Shown here in pieces: positions 1 through 8,888 of a DNA stretch of 63,126 bases. Source of the DNA: Collinsella aerofaciens (lineage in GTDB: Bacteria; Actinomycetota; Coriobacteriia; Coriobacteriales; Coriobacteriaceae); the NCBI RefSeq assembly GCF_015548375.1, contig NZ_JADMWW010000016.1, forward strand, positions 1 through 63,126, read 5' to 3'. Position 1 is the stretch's first letter. Each line of letters begins with the position of its first letter. The notes under the pieces were generated by a model. The model searched no databases and was not told where the DNA came from. It saw nothing but the letters and a program-made list of their open reading frames with translations. The position numbers were made by a program, and so were the translations under genes.

Positions 1-76
1 GGGGCCGCGGGGGCGTTCAGCTAACTGCGGGAATGGCCTATTTGCTCAATGTGTTCGGCTGAGATCGGAAATCAAC

Positions 77-109
77 CCACCACAAAGGTGCCTGTCCCCT
101 TTGTGGTGG
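77..109 (-). terminator. Hairpin downstream of murT-gatD
   Basis: A perfect 12-bp inverted repeat (CCACCACAAAGG / CCTTTGTGGTGG, 77-88 and 98-109, 9-nt loop) starts 8 nt past the stop of the leftward murT-gatD gene. The position fits a transcription terminator, but the leftward strand has only a weak T-rich tail, so it may instead be a 3'-end stabilising hairpin. Confidence 0.45.
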
Positions 110-116
110 TGAAGTG

Positions 117-2294
117 CTAGGGGAGGAGCTTCATGGCGGCGTCGTGGGCGGCGTGCTCGTAGGTGTCGTCGAGGGGTTTGAGCGGCAGCAAGGCGGCGGC
201 CTGTGCATCGCCATGGTGCTCGAGGGCATGGGCGATCAGCCAGTCGGCGAGCTCGGGGTTCTTGGGCAGCGCCGGGCCATGCAAGTACGTGCCGATGACG
301 CCCTTGTAGATCAGGCCCTCAAAGCCGTCGTCGCCGTTGTTGCCGGTACCCGTGACGACGGACGTTCCGAGCGGCGTGACGTCTGCGTCGAGCAGGGTGC
401 GACCTCCATGGTTCTCGAATCCCACAAAGGGCTCGGGTGACAGGTCGGTCTTGACGGCGACGTTACCGATCAGGCGATTGGCGCCGCGCACGGTCTCAGC
501 GGCAATGACCCCCAGACCTTCAATGCGATTTTCGCCCATATAGTACGAACGGCCGAGCAGCTGATAGCTGCCACAGATGGCAAGCAGCGAGCCGCCATCC
601 TCAACATAGGCCGCGATCTTGTCTTTTTGGGCGAGCAGCTCGTGTGCCACGGCTAGCTGGTCGCGGTCGGAGCCGCCACCCATCATGACGATATCGGCAT
701 CGGTGAGATCGAGTGACTCGCCCATACGGACCTCGTCCACGCGCACGGGAATGCCACGCCAGGCGCAGCGGCGCTCGAGGGCGATGACGTTGCCGCCGTC
801 GCCGTAGAGGTTAAGGGCATCGGGATACAGGTAGACGATGCGCAGCGGGTGCGAAAGCTCGACTGGCGCGATGCCGACAGGAAGAGCGCTGCCGTCGGCA
901 CGGGCTACGGCGCGCCCGGCAACAGCGTCGGCGGTGGCGCCTTTCAGCCCGTCGAGCTCCTTGACCAGCGGCGGGAAGGCCGTGTAGTTGGCGACGGCGT
1001 AGAAGGTGTCATCGGCGGCCTCGTCTGCCACGGCGCCAATTGCCTGCGCGACGTCCGAGATAATCGCGGCATCGATGCCGGCGTACTTGAGGCGCACCTG
1101 CATGTCGTGCGCGCGCGTGCCTCCGGCAAAGGCGACAAGACCCGGCGTGTCGGCGATGCGCTCAAAGTCGACGTCGTAGATCCACGATACATCGTGTCCG
1201 TCGGCGTCATTGTCGTTAAGGAAGAAAGCGCAGAGTCTGCCGCCTGCCGTCTTGATGGACTGGATTTGTCGATCGAAGCCTACGGGATTCTTAGCCAGGT
1301 TGGCCTCGACGGTGCGGCCGGCGATATCCCAGCGCCCCATACGTCCGCCGGCGGGGACGTAGGCATCGAGCGTAGGCTGTAGAAGCGCCGTATCCACGCC
1401 CAACTCGTGCGCGGCAAAGAAGGCGGCGGCAACGTTGTAGACCATGTACAGGCCGTTGTAGCGTGTGGCGATGTGTGCGGCAGCCGCGTCGGGCGCAGAT
1501 CCAAAGACCAGGTCAAAGTCGTAGCCGTCGCAGCCGAGCTCCACGCCCGTCACGCGACGGACAAGCACAGGGCGGGCCCAGCCGCACGAGGGGCAATGGT
1601 AGGCGCCGAGCTGGCCGTATTGCACGTAGTCATACTCCAGCGGCGCGTTGCACTGTGAGCAAAAGCGCGAATCGCTAATACGGTCGGACTCGGTGTTGGT
1701 GGCGCCGTCGATGCCAAAGGCGATGTTTGCATTGGGAACGCGTGCGGCGATCGCGGCACACAGCGGGTCGTCTGCGTTGTAGATGAGCGTTGTTGCCGGA
1801 GAGAGCTCCAACGCATGGGCGATGACCTCCTGGGTGTGATCGATCTCGCCATAGCGATCCAGCTGGTCGCGGAACAGGTTGAGCAGCACGAAGTACGTCG
1901 GCTTGAGCTTGGGCAGGACGCGCACGGTGTAGAGCTCATCGCATTCAAAAACGCCCACGCGCTTGCCGCCGCCGGCTCGCTTGAGGCCGCTGCGCGCCTC
2001 GAGCAGTGCACCCACCACGCCCGGCTCCATGTTGTTGCCGGCGCGGTTGCATACCACGGTGGCGCCGCTGGCGGCAACGGCGTCGGCGATGAGGTTGGAG
2101 GTGGTGGTCTTACCGTTGGTGCCGGTGATCACCACGCTGCGGTCGATAAGGCCGGCGAGGTCGCTTAGCAGCTCGGGGTCGATCTTCATGGCGATGCGGC
2201 CGGGGAGTACGCCGCCCTGGCGTTTGAGGACAGAGCGCAGTCCCCAGCGAGCGATATCGCTCGAGGTACAGGCGAGAGATGAGCGGAGGTTCAT
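117..2294 (-). CDS. Lipid II isoglutaminyl synthase, MurT-GatD fusion
   Basis: One 725-residue polypeptide carries both subunits of the enzyme that amidates the D-Glu of lipid II. Residues 1 to about 465 are MurT: a Mur-ligase P-loop (GTNGKTTTSNL, about 58-68), a four-cysteine zinc ribbon (CSQC...CPSC, about 215-240) and the DUF1727 C-terminal domain with the conserved D-x-SWIYDVD stretch. From about 480 to 725 it is GatD, a class I glutamine amidotransferase with the nucleophile in AICGSYQ and the His in GTYLHGP. In staphylococci, streptococci and mycobacteria these are two adjacent genes; here there is no break. An AGGAAC site precedes the ATG. It is the last gene of a three-gene leftward operon. 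Family assignment is firm; that the fusion is active is inferred from intact motifs. Confidence 0.9.
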   Translation of the reverse strand: MNLRSSLACTSSDIARWGLRSVLKRQGGVLPGRIAMKIDPELLSDLAGLIDRSVVITGTNGKTTTSNLIADAVAASGATVVCNRAGNNMEPGVVGALLEARSGLKRAGGGKRVGVFECDELYTVRVLPKLKPTYFVLLNLFRDQLDRYGEIDHTQEVIAHALELSPATTLIYNADDPLCAAIAARVPNANIAFGIDGATNTESDRISDSRFCSQCNAPLEYDYVQYGQLGAYHCPSCGWARPVLVRRVTGVELGCDGYDFDLVFGSAPDAAAAHIATRYNGLYMVYNVAAAFFAAHELGVDTALLQPTLDAYVPAGGRMGRWDIAGRTVEANLAKNPVGFDRQIQSIKTAGGRLCAFFLNDNDADGHDVSWIYDVDFERIADTPGLVAFAGGTRAHDMQVRLKYAGIDAAIISDVAQAIGAVADEAADDTFYAVANYTAFPPLVKELDGLKGATADAVAGRAVARADGSALPVGIAPVELSHPLRIVYLYPDALNLYGDGGNVIALERRCAWRGIPVRVDEVRMGESLDLTDADIVMMGGGSDRDQLAVAHELLAQKDKIAAYVEDGGSLLAICGSYQLLGRSYYMGENRIEGLGVIAAETVRGANRLIGNVAVKTDLSPEPFVGFENHGGRTLLDADVTPLGTSVVTGTGNNGDDGFEGLIYKGVIGTYLHGPALPKNPELADWLIAHALEHHGDAQAAALLPLKPLDDTYEHAAHDAAMKLLP

Positions 2295-2339
2295 GAAGCC
2301 GTTCCTAACATAGATGACATGGTCGGGGCGATCGCGTCG

Positions 2340-3383
2340 CTAAAAGCCGTAGCGGCGCGCAAATTCCTGGGCGAGCTGCGATACATCTTCGCAGGCGTTG
2401 GCCCAGGGGGCAAAGTCTGGGGTGTCCGAGATGATGCCGTCGGCTTCCCAAACCGCCTGGTGCGAGAGGTCCCAAGGGTCGCGCGGCTCGGGTCGGCAGG
2501 GAAGATACGGCGTCTGGTACATGGGGTTCAGCAAGAAGAACGCGCCACCCTCGCAGCGGTTGGCGAACTCACGCAGCGCGCGCGTCGCCGGGCGCATCTT
2601 GTTTGTTTTGAACAGCAAGATCGTGCGGGCGAGCAGGTACCAAGGAGAGTTTTCGAGTGCGTCTGCCCCCATCTGTTCCTCGAGCTGATGCGCCAGGGCA
2701 AAAAAGCCGTCCTGGTCTTCCAAGCGGGCGAGGGCAAGCAATACGGTGCCGGCGGCCCGGGTGGGATAGCCCTCCGCCTTAAGGACACGGCGAGCATAGT
2801 TGGCGGCGGCGCGGTAACGAGCGCTCGCCATGCACAGCTGCGAGATGGCCTCGAGCGTGTGGAGCCACCCGATAAGGGCCGGCTCGCTCACGGTGAGGTC
2901 TGCTGCGGTGACACCGTCGGCCAAAACATTATTGGCCCAGTAGTGCGGGGCCTCCATATCAAACCCGGGCACGCCCTGTTGCAGGTAGTCGGCCGTGCTC
3001 GTCTCGAGCTTCATCAGGTCGCCCAGGCAGGCGTCGACGGGCGTGTCCGCCAAAATGATGGCGAGCAGCTGGGCATCGACGGCCAGCGCATCGATGCGGA
3101 CGATCTTGAGCAGCTCATCACGCATATCGTCGAACAGGCGGTTGCGCGTCTGCTCAAACTCCTCGTCGCTGCCCATGTCCTCGATGCGATGGAGCTCGTC
3201 GAGCAGGTGGCGATGAACACCGGCATAGGACAGCAGCGCCTGAGCATGCTCGGACTGCGCATACTTTTGGGGATTCGCGCTAATGTCGTTATGGACAAGC
3301 TCGCGTGCTGCATCGGTGAGCTCGGGGTGCGACGCCAGATAGGTGCGCTCCAAGTAGGCGGGGATGTAGACGCTCGGATCCAT
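2340..3383 (-). CDS. Hypothetical TPR-like protein
   Basis: A soluble, mostly alpha-helical protein of 347 residues without signal peptide or membrane segment. Ala/Leu-rich helical pairs (for example residues 180-270) suggest a tetratricopeptide-like solenoid. Its start overlaps the stop of the upstream gene by one base (TAATG), so the two are translationally coupled. It shares with that neighbour a late DPW motif and overall helical style, so they may be distant paralogues. It sits 45 bp before murT-gatD, in the same transcript by spacing. I do not recognise a function; a role near envelope synthesis is only context. Confidence 0.75.
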   Translation of the reverse strand: MDPSVYIPAYLERTYLASHPELTDAARELVHNDISANPQKYAQSEHAQALLSYAGVHRHLLDELHRIEDMGSDEEFEQTRNRLFDDMRDELLKIVRIDALAVDAQLLAIILADTPVDACLGDLMKLETSTADYLQQGVPGFDMEAPHYWANNVLADGVTAADLTVSEPALIGWLHTLEAISQLCMASARYRAAANYARRVLKAEGYPTRAAGTVLLALARLEDQDGFFALAHQLEEQMGADALENSPWYLLARTILLFKTNKMRPATRALREFANRCEGGAFFLLNPMYQTPYLPCRPEPRDPWDLSHQAVWEADGIISDTPDFAPWANACEDVSQLAQEFARRYGF

Positions 3384-4459
3384 TAGAGGTCCCCTCCCTT
3401 AAATGGAAGCCCCTGCTCGGCTGCACGCAGGATGCGCTCGTCGATCTGGGAGCGCACGATGTCGTTGGTGGCGACCCAGGCGGCAAAGCTGGCGTTGTCG
3501 GGCGCGCCCAGGCCCTCCTGTAGCACCGGCGTCGCCTCGGACAGGGCAAGGACGAGCTCATCGGTGGAGCCCACGCCCACGTTGACGCGGGCATAGACGC
3601 CATCGGGAAACTCGGTTTGGAAGTAGAGCGCCTCGGCTGCGTGCGGGCATGAGCGCACAAGGATACGCAGGTAGTGCTCGGCGCCCTCGTAGTCCAGCTC
3701 GCGCCAGGCAGCGCTCATCAGCGCGATGAGCGTCCACGGGTCCAAGTCGCGCTCCGCATCTTTGGGACGACGGCGCAGCGGCGTGTTGGCGAGATAGGGG
3801 ACGGAGTGGGCAGAGCGAAATCGCTTGAGCTCCTCGGCGGGGTATTCGAGCTTTGCCATAGCGAGCATCGCGGTGTGGCGGACACCAGCGGGGTCGTTGG
3901 GCGCAAAGTCCAAGCTGCGATTCGCGGCTTGGAGCGACATGCGGTAGCGTCCGCTAATGAGCGCGCGCGATGCCAAGGCGGCAAGCCAGCGCAGGTAGGG
4001 GCGGCGCATAAGGTCGCCAGCGGCCTCACGCTCGTAGGGGTCCTGCGCCGAGGCGATTTTGAGCGCCAGGTCATGCTCGACTTCATCGCGCTTGGATGCC
4101 AAGTACTGTACGTATTCCTCGTTGGAGCTGGCGGTGAGGGCGGTCAGCATGCGCTGGGCATCCCAGTTGGCCGGGTCGAGCGCGGCTGCCTCGCGGAGCA
4201 TGTTCTCGGCAGCTGCCTCTTCTTGCTCTGCCTGGGTATCGTCAGGGATAAAGGGAATGCGGTAGTCGACAGCCTCGACCACCTTGGCAATGAGGTGCCC
4301 GGCGCGGTCGCGGTCGTGCACGATGAGCGGTGCGGGGTTGCGGGTGAATTGTTCCATCAGACGCTCTACGGCGGCACCGTCGGTGAGCGGGATATTGTCG
4401 CGGCGCAAGGCCTCAAGAACGAGGCGATGGCAATCCTCTTGAATGGGATCGAATGCCAT
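3383..4459 (-). CDS. Hypothetical helical-repeat protein
   Basis: First gene of the leftward operon, 358 residues from the start chosen here. A longer reading from 4489 is possible, but the ATG at 4459 lies 4-5 nt after a near-perfect AAAGGAGG, so the internal start is preferred. The sequence is acidic and helical, with TPR-like repeats around residues 90-240 (AAALDPANWDA, ANRSLDFAPNDP, which resemble the canonical TPR ending A-x-x-x-x-P-x-x). No catalytic motif, signal peptide or membrane helix is seen. Coupled by TAATG to the next gene. Function unknown. Confidence 0.75.
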   Translation of the reverse strand: MAFDPIQEDCHRLVLEALRRDNIPLTDGAAVERLMEQFTRNPAPLIVHDRDRAGHLIAKVVEAVDYRIPFIPDDTQAEQEEAAAENMLREAAALDPANWDAQRMLTALTASSNEEYVQYLASKRDEVEHDLALKIASAQDPYEREAAGDLMRRPYLRWLAALASRALISGRYRMSLQAANRSLDFAPNDPAGVRHTAMLAMAKLEYPAEELKRFRSAHSVPYLANTPLRRRPKDAERDLDPWTLIALMSAAWRELDYEGAEHYLRILVRSCPHAAEALYFQTEFPDGVYARVNVGVGSTDELVLALSEATPVLQEGLGAPDNASFAAWVATNDIVRSQIDERILRAAEQGLPFKGGDL

Positions 4460-4489
4460 GGGGCCTCCTTTGCTGCGGTTAGGGTTCAA

Positions 4490-4959
4490 ATGTTTCTATA
4501 TAAGGTTCTAGTTTACCCGCATGTGGCACACCGGGGGTGCCGCACTTGGACTTGCACCTTTGCACCACGAAGACGGATGTCGCACAAATGTCGGCACCTT
4601 GGACGACCGAGTGGTATCACGGTGCCGCAAACGGTCGATTTTTGGCGGCGAACGGTGCATATTTTGGAGGGGCACGGTCCTGCCCGGGATATGTAGTCAA
4701 CCTTGATAAAACGTTTGCCCAGCTTGGGAGTATGAATGCCGCACAAGGGTCTTCAGGGATAGAAAAAACGTTTCATCATTGGCGGCTTTAGGTGAATAAC
4801 TGACCAACCAGAACGGTAAAATAGTGTTTGTCTGAGCGTTGAGACGTTTAGACATCGCGCATTGTCATCGCCGGCAACGCGCAAACCGGTCCTAACGGAG
4901 CCAATTGGGTGCTCCGTTATATACGCAAGTCTAAGAGGGGCTTGTTTAGGAGGCACAGT
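4490..4959. promoter_or_regulatory. Intergenic regulatory region, divergent
   Basis: 470 bp between the leftward TPR operon and the rightward alcohol dehydrogenase. Two AAACGTTT palindromes (4708-4715, 4766-4773) sit 58 bp apart inside AT-rich runs and resemble LacI-family half-site cores. A 9-bp inverted repeat (TAACGGAGC / GCTCCGTTA, 4893-4901 and 4911-4919) lies in the dehydrogenase leader about 40 nt before its start and could be an operator or leader hairpin. No convincing -35/-10 pair could be fixed by eye. No gene seen. Confidence 0.35.
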
Positions 4960-6183
4960 ATGGGACGTTTTACCAATCCTCGCGATCTGTACTTTGGTGA
5001 GGGCGCTCGCCACGAGGTGAAGAACCTCAAGGGTAAGAAGGCCATCATCGTTTCTGGCGGCAGCTCTATGCGCCGCGGCGGGTTCCTGCAGGACGTTGAG
5101 GCCGACCTCAAAGAGGCCGGCATGGAGGTCAAGCTGTTCGAGGGCGTCGAGTCCGATCCCTCCATCGAGACCGTCATGAAGGGCGCAGCCGCTATGCGCG
5201 ACTTCGAGCCCGACTGGATCGTTGCTATCGGCGGCGGTTCGCCCATCGATGCTGCTAAGGCCATGTGGGTCTTCTACGAGTATCCCGAGGAGTCCTTCGA
5301 CAACATTATCCAGCCGTTCAGCTTCCCCGAGCTGCGTCAGAAGGCTCACTTCTGCGCCATTTCCTCTACCTCCGGCACTGCTACCGAGGTCACCGCATTC
5401 TCCGTCATCACGGATTACGAAAAGGGCATCAAGTACCCGCTGGCCGACTTCAACATCACCCCTGATGTCGCCATCGTCGACCCCGAGCTCACCTACACCA
5501 TGCCCGCCAAGCTGTGCGCTCACACCGGCATGGATGCTCTGACCCACTGCATGGAGGCCTACGTTTCCACCTGCGCCTCTATGTTCACCGACGCCAACGC
5601 TCTGCACGGCATCCGCGAGATCGTCGAGTGGCTGCCCAAGTCCTATGCTGGCGACCATGAGGCCCGTCAGCACATGCACGAGGCTCAGTGCATCGCCGGT
5701 ATCGCCTTCTCCTCGGGCCTGCTCGGCATCGTTCACTCCATGGCTCACAAGACCGGTGCTGCCTTCGAGAACGGCCACATCATCCACGGTGCCGCTAACG
5801 CCATGTACCTGGGCAAGGTCATCCAGTGGAACTCCAAGGATCCCCGTGCTGCCGAGCGTTACGCTTACGTGGCCAAGGAGATCCTGCACCTTCCCGGCGA
5901 GACCAACGAGGAGCTCATCGCTGCGCTCGTCCAGAAGATCCGCGACCTCAACGACCAGCTCAACATTCCGCAGTCCATCAAGGATTACGCGAATGGTGGC
6001 GTGAAGGTCGACGCCGAGAACCCGCAGATGGTTTCCGAGGAGGAGTTCCTCGCCAAGCTGCCCGAGATCGCCGCGAACGCCGAGCAGGACGCCTGCACGC
6101 CCGAGAACCCGCGTGAGACCAAGGCTGCCGACTTCGAGAAGATCCTCAAGGCCTGCTACTACGATACCGACATCGATTTCTAA
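4960..6183 (+). CDS. Iron-containing alcohol dehydrogenase
   Basis: A 407-residue group III (iron-activated) alcohol dehydrogenase, cytosolic, probably reducing aldehydes to alcohols with NAD(P)H during fermentation. The GGGSPIDAAK nucleotide-binding motif is near residue 95. The metal-binding stretch GMDALTHCMEAYVS and the paired-histidine segment HSMAHKTGAAF...NGHIIHGAANA match the family signature. The start at 4960 follows AGGAGG by 6 nt; an upstream in-frame ATG at 4909 lacks a ribosome-binding site. Clean, strongly biased codon use suggests high expression. Followed by a terminator, so monocistronic. The substrate (butanol- or 1,3-propanediol-type) cannot be decided from sequence alone. 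Confidence 0.92.
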   Translation: MGRFTNPRDLYFGEGARHEVKNLKGKKAIIVSGGSSMRRGGFLQDVEADLKEAGMEVKLFEGVESDPSIETVMKGAAAMRDFEPDWIVAIGGGSPIDAAKAMWVFYEYPEESFDNIIQPFSFPELRQKAHFCAISSTSGTATEVTAFSVITDYEKGIKYPLADFNITPDVAIVDPELTYTMPAKLCAHTGMDALTHCMEAYVSTCASMFTDANALHGIREIVEWLPKSYAGDHEARQHMHEAQCIAGIAFSSGLLGIVHSMAHKTGAAFENGHIIHGAANAMYLGKVIQWNSKDPRAAERYAYVAKEILHLPGETNEELIAALVQKIRDLNDQLNIPQSIKDYANGGVKVDAENPQMVSEEEFLAKLPEIAANAEQDACTPENPRETKAADFEKILKACYYDTDIDF

Positions 6184-6204
6184 TCGACTCCCACTGTCTT
6201 GCAA

Positions 6205-6237
6205 GGGGTCTCGCGCTCAATGCGCGGGGCCCTTTTT
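6205..6237 (+). terminator. Rho-independent terminator
   Basis: GGGGTCTCGCGC (6205-6216) pairs, with G-U pairs, to GCGCGGGGCCC (6222-6232) around a short loop and is followed by five T. It lies 21 nt after the alcohol dehydrogenase stop. Confidence 0.75.
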
Positions 6238-6302
6238 GCTATGGTGCAAAGGGATCAGGTTACTTTGCACTAATCGTTGTTTGATGAAGGGCGGATTCTC
6301 GT

Positions 6303-7370
6303 ATGGCGCTTCCTATGGTTTATGGCGGTCCCGGCCGGTATGTTCAGGGGCCGGGCGAACTTTCGCGCCAGGGCAGGTATTTGTCATGGTTGGGCTGCGC
6401 TGCCTATGTCTTGTTTGACCAGGGCACCGAGGATCGGCTGTGCAAGCAGATCGTCGATGGATTTCTGGACGAAGACCTAAGCGAGCCATTCTTTAAGATT
6501 TATAACGGTCCGTGTACGGAAGAAGCCGTTGTAAAAATGGCTAAGGAAGCCCAGGCCGAGTATTGTGACATGGTGGTGGGCATTGGCGGCGGCAAGATGC
6601 TCGATATCGCCAAGGCCGTTGCGTATTATGCCGAGTTGCCGTTGTGCGTATGCCCCACGGCGGCTTCGATGGACGGTCCGTGCAGTGCGATTTCGGTGCT
6701 GTATCACGAGGACGGGTCGTTCGACCGCTACCTGATGCTCGAGAAGAATCCAGACCTAGTTGTGGTCGATACCAACGTGGTCGCGGCAGCCCCGCTGCGT
6801 ATGACGGTCGCTGGCATGGGCGACGCGCTGGCAACGTACTTCGAGGCACGTTCGTGCGCCGCGGCGCATGGCGCCAACGAGCACGGTGGCACGCCGGGGC
6901 ACTTGGCCCTGGTTGCTGCTCGGGCCTGCTATGACACGCTCATGGAGTGCGGCGTCGCTGCCAAGCGCGATCTCAAAAAGGGACGTATATCGCCGGCGGT
7001 TGAGCGCCTGATCGAGTGCAATATTCTGCTCTCGGGTGTTGGCTTTGAGAGCGGTGGCCTATCGCTTGCCCATGCCATCGCCAACGGCTTAACGATTCTG
7101 CCCGAGTGCAAGGCCATGCACGGCGAGGCCGTGGCATTTGGCCTGGTGGTGCAGCTGCGTCTGGAGCGTGCGCCCGAGCTTAATCAGGTGCTCGAGTTTT
7201 GCCAGCGCGTCGGTCTGCCGACGACGCTCGAGGAGCTGGGCCTTGGCGAGATTTCCGATGCCGACCTGATGAGCGTTGCAAATGCGGTCTTTAAAAACGA
7301 ACGTAATATGGCCAACGAGCAGGCCAAGGTGACCAAACAAAAGCTCGTACAGCTCATGTGCGAGGCATAG
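6303..7370 (+). CDS. gldA: Glycerol dehydrogenase
   Basis: A 355-residue zinc-dependent glycerol dehydrogenase that oxidises glycerol to dihydroxyacetone with NAD. Visible are the GIGGGKMLDIAKAV nucleotide-binding loop (near residue 94), the CPTAASMDGPCS motif and the three metal ligands in their usual settings: Asp in VAGMGDALATYFE, His in GLSLAHAIANG, His in KAMHGEAVAFG. Length is typical. The ATG follows a weak AAGGGCGG. The gene stands alone between a terminator and a polyferredoxin gene. Together with the preceding dehydrogenase it suggests glycerol or alcohol redox balancing, though they are not co-transcribed. Confidence 0.93.
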   Translation: MALPMVYGGPGRYVQGPGELSRQGRYLSWLGCAAYVLFDQGTEDRLCKQIVDGFLDEDLSEPFFKIYNGPCTEEAVVKMAKEAQAEYCDMVVGIGGGKMLDIAKAVAYYAELPLCVCPTAASMDGPCSAISVLYHEDGSFDRYLMLEKNPDLVVVDTNVVAAAPLRMTVAGMGDALATYFEARSCAAAHGANEHGGTPGHLALVAARACYDTLMECGVAAKRDLKKGRISPAVERLIECNILLSGVGFESGGLSLAHAIANGLTILPECKAMHGEAVAFGLVVQLRLERAPELNQVLEFCQRVGLPTTLEELGLGEISDADLMSVANAVFKNERNMANEQAKVTKQKLVQLMCEA

Positions 7371-7521
7371 TTTGGCGCTTGATTGAACTTGTGCAATCGA
7401 GGCGGCGATAGGCCATGGGCTATTTGCCGCAAAGATGCGCCGCGTGTAATTTGCCCGAGGCATGGGCCGATAGCGTATCATTATCTCTTGCTTGTTTGCA
7501 CTGCTCAGGGAGGGGCCGCGC

Positions 7522-8775
7522 ATGGCGCAGGAACACGATCTGTTTGATGACATTATCGAGATCAGCAAGGGTTTCGATTTTCTTAAAAACCCGCTTGGCG
7601 GTGTGACCAATGCACTCGATCCGTCGGCGCCGCAGTGGAATCCTGCCGACTACAAGGAGCGTCCGCGCGGCAACACCATTCCGTGCCTGACCTGCAAAAA
7701 CGAAAAGAGCGGCTGCACCGCGTGCATGGACGTGTGCCCGGTCAACGCTATCGAGGTCGAGGAGGACGCCATCGAGATCCTCGACTCCTGCCGCAAGTGC
7801 GGTCTGTGCGCCGCTGTCTGCCCAACCGAGGCAATCATCTCGCCGCGCCTGGCGCCTAAAAACCTGTATGACGATATCGTCTCTGCTGCTACGAGCCACG
7901 AGACCGCCTACGTCACCTGCACGCGCGCCCTCAAGCGCATGCCGCGCGAAAACGAGGTCGTCGTTGCCTGCGTGGGCGACATTACGGCCGAGACCTGGTT
8001 CTCGGTGCTGGCCGACTATCCCAACGTGAGTGTGTACCTGCCGCTGGGCGTGTGCGATAAATGCCGCAACACCGGCGGCGAGGACATCCTGGGCGAGGCG
8101 ATTGCGAAGGCCGAGGAGTGGGCCGGTACGGGCATGGGCCTGGAGGTCGACCCCAAGAGCCTCAAATGCCATAAGCGCCGCGAGTACGAGCGCAAGGAGT
8201 ACATGGAAAAGATCGCCCGTACCACGGGCCTGACGGTGACCAAGCTCAATCCGGCGACGGCGGCGCTGGCTTCGGTGACGCAAAAGCTCAAGGCCCATCG
8301 CCATCAGATTACCCAGCTGGAGCGCACGCTCAACACCATGTGCGGCACCACGACGACCAAGCGTCGACGTTCGCTCACGCACGGGCGGCAGCTGGTGCTC
8401 TCGACGCTGCAAAACCACCCCGAGCTTGCCCAGAACATGCAGGTGAGCACGCCGGAGTGCGATTTTGACAAGTGCACGTCGTGCGGCGAGTGCATCAACG
8501 TGTGCCCCACGTTTGCCTGCGATTTGGTGGGAAGCGGTCGCTTTGCACTGGAGTCCACGTATTGCCTAGGTTGCGGAGCCTGCGTCAAGGTGTGCCCCGA
8601 GCATGCGCTCAAGCTTGTTGAGCACGATGCGTCCAATCTGGTCGTCGTCGACCCCGAGGCCGAGGAAAAAGCTGCTCAGAAGGCCAAGGCTCACGAAGAA
8701 GCTGAGAAGGTCAAGGCTGAGGCAAAGGCCAAGCTCGACAAGATGCTCGATCAGGTGGAGAAGCTCGCGGACTAG
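7522..8775 (+). CDS. 4Fe-4S polyferredoxin
   Basis: A 417-residue cytosolic iron-sulfur protein. Two N-terminal 4Fe-4S motifs (CTACMDVCP and CRKCGLCAAVCP, about residues 65-100) and two C-terminal ones (CTSCGECINVCP and CLGCGACVKVCP, about 320-360) flank a middle region with extra cysteines (GVCDKCRNTGG). It ends in a Lys/Glu/Ala-rich coiled-coil tail. It probably relays electrons to partner oxidoreductases; the partner is unknown and none is encoded next to it. The start at 7522 follows GGGAGGGG; an upstream in-frame ATG has no such site. Confidence 0.85.
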   Translation: MAQEHDLFDDIIEISKGFDFLKNPLGGVTNALDPSAPQWNPADYKERPRGNTIPCLTCKNEKSGCTACMDVCPVNAIEVEEDAIEILDSCRKCGLCAAVCPTEAIISPRLAPKNLYDDIVSAATSHETAYVTCTRALKRMPRENEVVVACVGDITAETWFSVLADYPNVSVYLPLGVCDKCRNTGGEDILGEAIAKAEEWAGTGMGLEVDPKSLKCHKRREYERKEYMEKIARTTGLTVTKLNPATAALASVTQKLKAHRHQITQLERTLNTMCGTTTTKRRRSLTHGRQLVLSTLQNHPELAQNMQVSTPECDFDKCTSCGECINVCPTFACDLVGSGRFALESTYCLGCGACVKVCPEHALKLVEHDASNLVVVDPEAEEKAAQKAKAHEEAEKVKAEAKAKLDKMLDQVEKLAD

Positions 8776-8888
8776 TCAGCGACCCCTATCTCTGCTTCAT
8801 TTGCGCCGCTGCGGTGTCCGGATTCGCCCGGATGCTGCGGCGGCGCTATACTTATGAAGTTTGAAGTACCTGTACCAAAGGAGCTGTC

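Noticed and set aside
4753-6204. A 483-codon open frame antisense to the alcohol dehydrogenase
   Set aside because: It mirrors the sense gene's codon bias, has no ribosome-binding site or domain, and gives Leu/Val/Gly-rich low-quality protein; a usual by-product of GC-rich coding DNA.
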